Part shown: positions 43,193-50,817 of the stretch, one piece after another
How the letters are laid out: the number at the start of each line of letters is the position of its first letter
How positions within the stretch are numbered: position 1 is the first letter of the stretch
Assembly (NCBI RefSeq): GCF_016583645.1
Contig: NZ_NRRL01000002.1
Location: forward strand, 85,006-149,005
Source: Rhodovibrio sodomensis
GTDB lineage: Bacteria; Pseudomonadota; Alphaproteobacteria; Kiloniellales; Rhodovibrionaceae
Length of the DNA stretch: 64,000 nucleotides
Direction: 5' to 3'
Position numbers and translations under genes: made by a program
The notes under the pieces: model-generated
The model's database searches: none
What the model was told of the DNA's origin: nothing
Seen by the model: the letters and a program-made list of their open reading frames with translations, nothing else

Positions 43193-43333
43193 CGATCTCG
43201 CTTCCGTCAGGGTCGCGGGCGCCGGCCGCGCCGGTTCCGACTGCCGCGCTGGGGCGGACCCTCGCCGCGTGTCGGCGCGCCCGACCCTGCTGTTTTCGTC
43301 TTGCCGTGCCGCCCGGATGCCCTAGACGACGCG

Positions 43334-43364
43334 GGCGCCCGAAGGGTCGTGCCCTCCGGGCGCC
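43334..43364 (-). other. Hairpin between tRNA-Trp and secE
   Basis: A 13-position stem (43334-43346 with 43352-43364, loop TCGTG) whose only mismatch becomes G-U on the minus-strand RNA. It lies 45 bases after the tRNA-Trp end. No T-run. It could mark where the tuf-tRNA transcript is trimmed or partly ended before secE. Confidence 0.5.
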
Positions 43365-43408
43365 GCAGCGGTCGATCCGTGACGGTCGTCTCGCCTCTTG
43401 TCAGGAGT

Positions 43409-43484
43409 TGGCAGGAGTGGAGGGACTCGAACCCCCAGCCGCCGGTTTTGGAGACCGGTGCTCTGCCAATTGAGCTACACTCCT
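43409..43484 (-). tRNA. tRNA-Trp (anticodon CCA)
   Basis: A full cloverleaf of 76 bases with encoded CCA. The acceptor stem AGGAGTG/CACTCCT and discriminator G are intact, as are the D arm GCTC/GAGC, anticodon stem CCGGT/ACCGG with loop CTCCAAA, and T arm GGGGG/CCCTC-type with TTCGAGT. It lies between tuf and secE, as in the tufB-region of many proteobacteria, and is probably cut from the tuf transcript. Confidence 0.97.
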
Positions 43485-43523
43485 ACAAGCCCTCCGTTGG
43501 CGCCGCCGCGCACCCGGCGGCGC

Positions 43524-44714
<1,191 letters not shown>

Positions 44715-44955
44715 CTCGCGTTCCTGTTTGCGCTTTTGCTGGCGGGCGGCAACGCCCGCGATCGACCTAGGGCGGTCTGCCGGAGGGCCGGCGGTTATGC
44801 TCCGTGCGCTGCGCCCGACGCGGGCTCAGCTGTGTCCGCGCTCCGATCCGCGCGCCGTCGTGCCGGGCCGGTCCGTGACCGGATCGTCCGGCACCGGCGC
44901 GGCGCCTTCGCAAGCCGCCGACGCGTTCCCGCCGCGGGTCGGCAGGGGGTCGGTT

Positions 44956-45030
44956 TGGAGCGGGTGATGGGAATCGAACCCACATCCCCAGCTTGGAAGG
45001 CTGGTGCTCTGACCATTGAGCTACACCCGC
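44956..45030 (-). tRNA. tRNA-Gly (anticodon UCC)
   Basis: 75 bases with encoded CCA. Acceptor GCGGGTG/CACCCGC, discriminator T, anticodon stem CCAGC/GCTGG with loop CTTCCAA (anticodon TCC), and T arm TGTGG with TTCGATT. First gene of the tRNA-Gly-tuf-tRNA-Trp unit; the 241 bases to tuf show no gene or clear signal. Confidence 0.97.
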
Positions 45031-45141
45031 GCAAGCGCGGCTGCACCTGCGTCGTCGGCCGGGCACCGCTGCCGTCGGGTCGTCTGGGCCGGCCGCATAG
45101 GTCTACGGCCGGCGGTTGACCCGTCGGCTTCGGGCCCGTGA

Positions 45142-45169
45142 CTTATGGCGAATCACGGTTGCCTGTCAA
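45142..45169 (-). promoter_or_regulatory. Sigma-70 promoter for tRNA-Gly-tuf-tRNA-Trp, with a GANTC site in the spacer
   Basis: On the minus strand TTGACA (45169-45164), 16 bases, CATAAG (45147-45142): a perfect -35 and an ATAA-core -10. GATTC (45154-45150), a CcrM methylation target, lies 2 bases before the -10. It is the only strong promoter seen upstream of the secE-nusG-rplKAJL-rpoBC run. rlmB is divergent. Confidence 0.7.
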
Positions 45170-45293
45170 CGCTAAAAGACCGCGCACGCCCCCCGGCGCC
45201 GCCCGCCGGAGCCGGCGGCCGGAAGCGACCGGCCGGCCGGGTGCGTGGCCTGCGTGGTTGCGTCGTCTATCACGGCCCGTCAGAAGGGTAGGC

Positions 45294-46223
45294 ATGGCCC
45301 AACGCGAACGCAAGAACGACCCGAGCCGCCCAGCCACCGCCGCCCAAGGCGACCGCCCCAAGGGCGCGCGCGGCCAAGGCGCCCGCAAGCCGGGCCCGCC
45401 CGCCGGCGCGCGCCAGCGCCCGGCCGGCAAGGGCAACCCCGGAGGCAAGCCGTCCGGCCCGCGGCCGCCCGACCGCGACGCGGCCGGCTGGCTGTGGGGC
45501 GGCCACGCCGTGCTCGCCGCGCTCGCCAACCCGGCGCGGCAGTGCCGGCGCGTCCTGATCGCGGGCGAGACGGTGGAGACCTGGGAAACCGAGGTCGCGG
45601 AGCTGCTGGAGGCGCGCGACGACGTCCGCAAGCCGGAGATCATCGCCCGCCACGCGTTCGCCCAGCACCTGCCCGCCAGCGCCGTGCACCAGGGCATCGC
45701 GGTGCAGGCCGACCCGCTCGATCAGCCCGATCTGGAGAGCCTGCTGGCCGACCTGCCCGCCGACCGGCCGGCGGCGTTGGTCCTGCTGGATCAGGTCAGC
45801 GACCCGCACAACGTCGGCGCGGTGCTGCGCTCCGCCTCCGCCTTCGGCGCGACGGCGGTGGTCACCACCAAGCGCAACGCCCCGGGCGAGACCGGCGCGC
45901 TCGCCAAGGCGGCGTCGGGCGCGCTGGAACACGTCCCCTACCCGCACGTCACCAACCTGGCGCGCGCGATGGCGCGTGCGCAGGACCACGGCTTCCGGCT
46001 GCTGGGCCTGGCGCAGGAGGCGACCGCCACGCTCGCCGACGAAGCCGGCCAGGACCGCCTGGGCCTGGTGCTGGGCGCGGAAGGCCACGGCCTGCGCCAC
46101 AAGACCCGGGAAACCTGCGACGCGTTGGTGCGCCTGCCCACGCGTGGCCCGATCGCGGAACTCAACGTCTCCAACGCCGCCGCGGTCGGGCTGTACGAAC
46201 TGATCGGGCGCAAGGCCGGCTAG
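45294..46223 (+). CDS. rlmB: SpoU-family 23S rRNA 2'-O-methyltransferase (RlmB type)
   Basis: S-adenosylmethionine-dependent methyltransferase, most likely making Gm2251 in the 23S P loop. It has 309 residues: a basic disordered lead (1-60, rich in Arg, Gly and Pro), a substrate-binding domain, then the knotted SPOUT domain with motif 1 DQVSDPHNVGAVLR (166-179, Asn173 and Arg179), motif 2 GAEGHG (261-266) and motif 3 ELNVSNAAAV (289-298). The start at 45294 follows AGAAGGG; the open frame upstream to 45138 is not protein-like. Related TrmH enzymes are an alternative, but the domain order favours RlmB. Confidence 0.92.
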   Translation: MAQRERKNDPSRPATAAQGDRPKGARGQGARKPGPPAGARQRPAGKGNPGGKPSGPRPPDRDAAGWLWGGHAVLAALANPARQCRRVLIAGETVETWETEVAELLEARDDVRKPEIIARHAFAQHLPASAVHQGIAVQADPLDQPDLESLLADLPADRPAALVLLDQVSDPHNVGAVLRSASAFGATAVVTTKRNAPGETGALAKAASGALEHVPYPHVTNLARAMARAQDHGFRLLGLAQEATATLADEAGQDRLGLVLGAEGHGLRHKTRETCDALVRLPTRGPIAELNVSNAAAVGLYELIGRKAG

Positions 46224-46325
46224 CAGTCGCGCCCCGCGACCCGCTGCGAGACGCGGGTTGTACGCCCGCCGGCAGGTGCTATCGTCGCCGCCGAGGGACC
46301 GGCCGCGGCCGGCTCAGGGCGATAC

Positions 46326-46351
46326 GCGGAAAGGTGGTTCCACCTTTCCGC
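46326..46351. repeat. Palindrome related to the dispersed family, upstream of the aminotransferase gene
   Basis: GCGGAAAGGTGG (46326-46337) and CCACCTTTCCGC (46340-46351) are perfectly complementary. Read on the minus strand the element runs GCAAGACACAGCGGAAAGGTGG, sharing the GCAAGA...GAAAGGTG pattern with the copies at 16657 and 62841. It lies in the 278-base gap after rlmB and may work as an rlmB terminator; no T-run. Confidence 0.5.
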
Positions 46352-46501
46352 TGTGTCTTGCCCGCTCTCAAAGAAGGTCGCGCGAGAATCGGCCAGAAGG
46401 CGGACGCGGCCTCTAGGCATTTCGCATTGAGCGCGGCGCGACGCCGGTTCGGGCCAAGCCGGTTCGGGCCAGGCACCGGGCCATGCAAGGGAGACAACGC
46501 C

Positions 46502-47923
46502 ATGGAGGGATCGCACGCCGGCGGCGGCGACCAGGCCACCCGTCACGGGCACACGGGCGAAGGCGACTTCGCCGGCCAGTTCGACGTCCAGTTCGAGGGG
46601 TCGGCGAACACCCTCGAGGCCTTCTGGATGCCGTTCACCTGGAACCGCGAATTCAAGCGCAAGCCCAAGGTGATCACCGGCGCCAAGGACATGCACTACA
46701 CCACCGACGACAACCGCCAGGTGCTGGACGGCACCGCCGGGCTGTGGTGCGTCAACGCCGGTCACGGCCGCCAGCGGATCGTCGAGGCGGTGCAGCAGCA
46801 GGTCGCCCGGCTGGACTACGCGCCGGCCTTCCAGCTGAGCCATCCGCTCGCCTTCCAGCTCGCCAACCGGCTGATCGGGATGGCGCCGGGCGACGGCGCG
46901 TTCGACCACGTGTTCTTCGCCAACTCCGGCTCCGAGGCGGTCGACAGCGCGCTCAAGATCGCGCTCGCCTACCACCGTGCCCGCGGCGAGGGCCAGCGCA
47001 CCCGCCTGATCGGCCGGGAGCGCGGCTACCACGGGGTCGGCTTCGGCGGCATCTCGGTCGGCGGGATCGTCAACAACCGGCGCAAGTTCGGCCAGCTGCT
47101 GACGGGCGTCGACCACCTGCCGCACACCCACCTGCCCGAGCACAACCGCAACACCAAGGGCCAGCCGGAACACGGTGCGCATCTCGCCGACGAGCTGGAG
47201 CGGATCTGCGCCCTACACGGCCCGGAGACGATCGCCGCGGTGATCGTCGAGCCGCTGGCCGGCTCGACCGGCGTGCTGGTGCCGCCCAAGGGCTACCTGC
47301 AGCGCCTGCGCGAGATCTGCGACAAGCACGGCATCCTGTTGATCTTCGACGAGGTGATCACCGGCTTCGGCCGGCTGGGCACCGGCTTCGCCGCCGACTA
47401 CTTCGGCGTCACCCCGGACCTGATCACGGTCGCCAAGGGGATCACCAACGGGACCGTGCCGATGGGCGCCGTGTTCTGCCGCAAGGGAATCTACGACGCG
47501 TTCATGGAGGAAGCCGAGCACGGCGGCGGGACGATCGAGCTGTTCCACGGCTACACCTACTCCGCCCACCCGCTCGCCTGCGCGGCGGCGCTGGCGACGC
47601 TGGAGGTCTACAAGGAGGACGGGCTGTTCGAGCACGCCGCCAGCCTGGCGCCCAAGTGGCAGGAGGCGGTCCACAGCCTGGCCGACCATCCGCACGTGAT
47701 CGACGTGCGCAACCTGGGTCTGGTCGCCGGCATCGAACTCGCCCCGCGCGAGGGCGCGCCCGGGATGCGCGGCTACGAGGTGTTCACCAACGCCTGGGAA
47801 GACGGCCTCCTGACCCGGGTGACCGGCGACATCCTGGCGCTGTCGCCGCCGCTGATGGTGAGCGAACAGCAGATCGACCAGATGGTCGAGATGACGCGCA
47901 AGGCGCTCGACGCCACGCCCTGA
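46502..47923 (+). CDS. Class III aminotransferase, omega-amino acid:pyruvate type
   Basis: PLP enzyme of 473 residues close to beta-alanine:pyruvate (omega-amino acid) transaminases: FWMPFTWNREFKRKPKVITG, the cofactor site NSGSEAVDSALK (141-152), Asp283 in IFDEVITGFGR and the Schiff-base Lys312 in VAKGITNGTVPMGAVF. It would move an amino group from beta-alanine or a similar omega-amine to pyruvate, giving L-alanine. Taurine:pyruvate aminotransferases are similar and cannot be excluded. The ATG at 46502 follows GGAGAC. Alanine dehydrogenase is next, which can return alanine to pyruvate. Residues 1-35 are a polar lead with His and Gly. Confidence 0.93.
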   Translation: MEGSHAGGGDQATRHGHTGEGDFAGQFDVQFEGSANTLEAFWMPFTWNREFKRKPKVITGAKDMHYTTDDNRQVLDGTAGLWCVNAGHGRQRIVEAVQQQVARLDYAPAFQLSHPLAFQLANRLIGMAPGDGAFDHVFFANSGSEAVDSALKIALAYHRARGEGQRTRLIGRERGYHGVGFGGISVGGIVNNRRKFGQLLTGVDHLPHTHLPEHNRNTKGQPEHGAHLADELERICALHGPETIAAVIVEPLAGSTGVLVPPKGYLQRLREICDKHGILLIFDEVITGFGRLGTGFAADYFGVTPDLITVAKGITNGTVPMGAVFCRKGIYDAFMEEAEHGGGTIELFHGYTYSAHPLACAAALATLEVYKEDGLFEHAASLAPKWQEAVHSLADHPHVIDVRNLGLVAGIELAPREGAPGMRGYEVFTNAWEDGLLTRVTGDILALSPPLMVSEQQIDQMVEMTRKALDATP

Positions 47924-47933
47924 CGGCGCCCAA

Positions 47934-47976
47934 CGACCCGGGCCGAGCGACCCGGGCCCAGCGACCGGGGCCTGAG
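47934..47976 (+). repeat. Three tandem 14-15 bp repeats between the aminotransferase gene and ald
   Basis: Units CGACCCGGGCCGAG (47934-47947), CGACCCGGGCCCAG (47948-47961) and CGACCGGGGCCTGAG (47962-47976) lie head to tail, 10 bases after the stop. Each contains a CCCGGGCC-like core. They may be a protein-binding array or simple slippage; a terminator-like hairpin follows directly. Confidence 0.6.
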
Positions 47977-47981
47977 ACCCG

Positions 47982-48015
47982 AACGCCCGCGTGTCGGCCC
48001 GGCACGCGGGCGTTT
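47982..48015 (+). terminator. Terminator/attenuator between the aminotransferase gene and ald
   Basis: AACGCCCGCGTG (47982-47993) and CACGCGGGCGTT (48003-48014) form a perfect 12-bp stem with a 9-base loop, with TTT at the base. It sits only 35 bases before the ald ATG, so ald may depend on readthrough or on a promoter that overlaps it. Confidence 0.6.
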
Positions 48016-48049
48016 GCACCCCTGCACACGACGAAGAAGGACGAAGCCC

Positions 48050-49168
48050 ATGCTGATCGGCGTTCCAAGCGAGGTGAAGGTTCACGAGTACCGGGTCGGC
48101 CTGGTGCCGGCGGGCGTGCGTGAACTGGTCCACCACGGCCACCAGGTGATCGTCCAAAGCGGGGCCGGAGCGGGCATCGGCATGTTCGACGCCGACTACC
48201 AGGACGCCGGGGCCACGATCGTCGACGACGCCGCGGAGGTGTTCGCCAAGGCCGACATGATCGTCAAGGTGAAGGAGCCGCTGGCGCGCGAGTACACGCA
48301 GCTGTCCGAGGACCAGTTGCTGTTCACCTACCTCCACCTTGCCCCCGACGCCGAGCAGACCCGGGGCCTGGTCGACAGCGGCTGCACGGCGATCGCCTAC
48401 GAGACGGTCACCGACGCGCACGGCCGCCTGCCCCTGCTGGCGCCGATGAGCGAGGTCGCCGGGCGGATGAGCGCGCAGGTCGCCGCGCACTGCCTGGAGA
48501 AGAACCAGGGCGGCAAGGGCGTGCTGATGGGCGGCGTTCCGGGCGTGCTGCCGGCCAACGTGGTGGTGCTCGGCTGCGGGGTCTCCGGCATGAACGCCGC
48601 GCGCATGGCGATGGGCATGCAGGCCAAGGTGTTCGCGATCGACAAGTCGCTCGACAAGCTGAACGAGGTCGACCTCTATTTCGGCCGCGAATTGGACACG
48701 CTGTACTCCACCGTCGACCACATCGAAAAGGCGGTCGAGGCCGCCGACGTCGTGATCGGCTGCGTGCTGGTGCCGGGCGCGGCGGCGCCCAAGCTGGTGA
48801 CCCACGACATGGTGCGCAAGATGAGGCCGGGCTCGGTGATGGTCGACGTGGCGATCGACCAGGGCGGCTGCTTCGAGACCTCCAGGCCGACGACCCACGA
48901 CGCGCCGACCTACGTGGTCGACGACGTGGTGCACTACTGCGTGACCAACATGCCGGGCGCGGTCGCGCGCACCAGCACCTTCGCGCTCACCAACGCCACC
49001 ATGCGGTTCGTCCTGGCGCTCGCCGACAAGGGCGTGAAGCGCGCGCTGGGCGAGGACCCGCACCTGATGAACGGCCTGAACGTCCACAAGGGCCAGGTCA
49101 CCTACAAGGCGGTCGCCGACAACCTGGGCTACGACTTCGTCCCGCCGCAGCAGGCGCTTGGGTTTTAG
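48050..49168 (+). CDS. ald: Alanine dehydrogenase
   Basis: NAD-dependent, reversible deamination of L-alanine to pyruvate and ammonium. It has 372 residues, the exact family length. The catalytic Lys75 (KVKEPLAREY) and His96 (FTYLHLAPD) are present, and the Rossmann motif is VVVLGCGVSGMNAARMA. ATG at 48050 with GAAGGA upstream. The preceding transaminase would produce alanine from pyruvate, so the pair can cycle pyruvate and release the amino group as ammonium with NADH. Confidence 0.97.
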   Translation: MLIGVPSEVKVHEYRVGLVPAGVRELVHHGHQVIVQSGAGAGIGMFDADYQDAGATIVDDAAEVFAKADMIVKVKEPLAREYTQLSEDQLLFTYLHLAPDAEQTRGLVDSGCTAIAYETVTDAHGRLPLLAPMSEVAGRMSAQVAAHCLEKNQGGKGVLMGGVPGVLPANVVVLGCGVSGMNAARMAMGMQAKVFAIDKSLDKLNEVDLYFGRELDTLYSTVDHIEKAVEAADVVIGCVLVPGAAAPKLVTHDMVRKMRPGSVMVDVAIDQGGCFETSRPTTHDAPTYVVDDVVHYCVTNMPGAVARTSTFALTNATMRFVLALADKGVKRALGEDPHLMNGLNVHKGQVTYKAVADNLGYDFVPPQQALGF

Positions 49169-49409
49169 GCCAGGGCCGCGACCGGGCGCCTGCGCCCAGT
49201 CCGCGCGACTCTCGCCAAGCGGCAGAGACCAGATCGGGCGCTGCGCGATGGCCGCGTTCGGCACGGCGCGGCCTACCCTAACCGCCTGAAATCGACTGCA
49301 TTCGTCGCGAATGCGCGCGGGCGTTTAACAGCCCGCTAACCCTTTCGCGGCTAGGCTGCTATGACCTGAGGGCCCGTCCGGCACGATCGCCGAACGGCCG
49401 CCCTGCCCC

Positions 49410-50087
49410 ATGGGACCAGGACTTACAGCCGTGCAGCCTCGCGTGCCGCTCCGCCGTCTGCTGCCCCGGGCGGCGCTGCTTTCGGCGGCTGTGCTGCCGG
49501 GGGTCCTGCCGCTCGCGCTTACGGCAGCCGACCGGAGCGTCACCGCGCCGCCCCGGGCCGACAGCGCCGTCGCGGCCGCGCCCGCCGACCGGCCGGCGCC
49601 GTTCGATGTGCCCCAGCCCGCGGTCAAGCCGCCGGCCCCGGCCATCGCGGGCGTCTGCCGGGGTCAGCGCTTCATCCGCCAGCGGGTGGCCTGCCTGTCC
49701 GACCGGGCGGTTCAGGCCGGCGATCCCACCGTCTGTTTCGAGGCGCCCGATCCCGACACGCGCTGGCCGTGCGTGGCGAAATACGCCGTGGTGGCGGGCG
49801 GGCCGGAGACCTGCCGGCTGCTGCCCGGCCCGCCGGCCGACGGGGCCGCGGCGGACGCGATCGCCGGCGGCGATGCGACTGTGACGGTCGACCTCTGCCT
49901 CTCCACCCTCGCGCTTGTCTACCGGCGGCCGGAGTTGTGCCGTCAGCTGGCGACCGAGCCGATGGACGACGCGTGTCTGGCCAAGCTGGTCACCAACGGC
50001 GCCGATCCGGCGCTGTGCCGGCAGGTCAAGTCGCCCGACCTGCGCCAGGTCTGCCGGCCCGATCCGCGGGCGGAGGTTGCGGAGTAG
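49410..50087 (+). CDS. Exported protein with cysteine-pair repeats
   Basis: Not recognised as a named family. The 225-residue product has an N-terminal export signal (Arg-rich PLRRLLPR, then hydrophobic AALLSAAVLPGVLPLALTA), a Pro/Ala-rich spacer to about residue 78 and ten cysteines in the rest. These form tandem units of the form PxxC(x)L...C(x)4A(V/L), for example DPTVCFEAP...WPCVAKYAV, RPELCRQLA...DACLAKLVT and DPALCRQVK...RQVCRPD. All ten could make disulphides in the periplasm. An alternative GTG start at 49431 has AGGA 9 bases upstream and keeps the signal peptide. The 3' end overlaps the GNAT gene on the other strand by 62 bases. Confidence 0.7.
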   Translation: MGPGLTAVQPRVPLRRLLPRAALLSAAVLPGVLPLALTAADRSVTAPPRADSAVAAAPADRPAPFDVPQPAVKPPAPAIAGVCRGQRFIRQRVACLSDRAVQAGDPTVCFEAPDPDTRWPCVAKYAVVAGGPETCRLLPGPPADGAAADAIAGGDATVTVDLCLSTLALVYRRPELCRQLATEPMDDACLAKLVTNGADPALCRQVKSPDLRQVCRPDPRAEVAE

Positions 50088-50817
50088 CGTCCCAATCGCT
50101 CTCCGTCCGCGCGGCGAGCCGGGTCTTCTGCCGGCCCCGGCCGTCGAAGTTCGCCGGATCGCGCCAGGCCTCGTAGGCCGCGCGCACCGCCGGCCACTCT
50201 TCCGAGACGATCGAATACCAGGCGGTGTCGCGGTTTCGGCCCTTCACCGCCATGTGCCGGCGGTGGATCCCCTCGAACGTAAACCCCAGGCGCAGCGCGG
50301 CGCGGCGCGAGCCCGCGTTGGCGGCGTTGCACTTCCATTCCAGCCGGCGGTAGCCGAGGTCGAAGGCGTGGATCGCCAGCAGCATCACCGCCTCGCTCGC
50401 CGCGCGGGTGCGCTGCAGGACGGGGGCGAACCAGATGTGGCCGATCTCGATCCGGCCATGCTCGGGGGCGATCGACATCAGGGCGGCGACACCGCGCGCC
50501 GCGTGGCCCGCGTCGCCGTCCCGCACGGCGAAGAACAGCGGGTCGTCCCCCGCCGCCTGCCGGTCCAGGTGCGCGCGGTAGTCGGCCGCCGTGTCGAACG
50601 GCCCGTAGGGCATGTAGGCCCAACTGTCGCGCGCCGCCGGATCCAGCGCATGCGGGGCGAGTGCGTCCGCGTGCGCCTGCGCGTCCAGCGGCTCCAGCCG
50701 GCACCAGTGGCCAGTCAGCACCCGCCGCTCGGGCCGCCCGGCGGGCAGGCCGCCGACGCCATGCTGGCTGGGCACGTTCACCTGGGCGCGTGCCGGGCGG
50801 GTCGGGCGATCGGGCAT
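50026..50817 (-). CDS. GNAT family N-acetyltransferase (probable separate gene)
   Basis: RimJ/RimL-like GNAT domain, 263 residues if read from its own ATG at 50817, which has GAGGA 10 bases upstream. Typical parts are GHWCRLEPLDAQAHADALAP, SWAYMPYGPF, the acetyl-CoA region IGHIWFAPVLQRTRAASEAV and the closing LEWKCNAANAGSRRAALRLG followed by GFTFEGIHRRHM. Acceptor unknown. It lies behind a terminator with a U-rich tail yet is in frame with gcrA. The last 20 residues (Pro/Arg-rich) are antisense to the end of the Cys-repeat gene; TGA at 50026. Confidence 0.85.
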   Translation of the reverse strand: MPDRPTRPARAQVNVPSQHGVGGLPAGRPERRVLTGHWCRLEPLDAQAHADALAPHALDPAARDSWAYMPYGPFDTAADYRAHLDRQAAGDDPLFFAVRDGDAGHAARGVAALMSIAPEHGRIEIGHIWFAPVLQRTRAASEAVMLLAIHAFDLGYRRLEWKCNAANAGSRRAALRLGFTFEGIHRRHMAVKGRNRDTAWYSIVSEEWPAVRAAYEAWRDPANFDGRGRQKTRLAARTESDWDATPQPPPADRAGRPGAGRAT

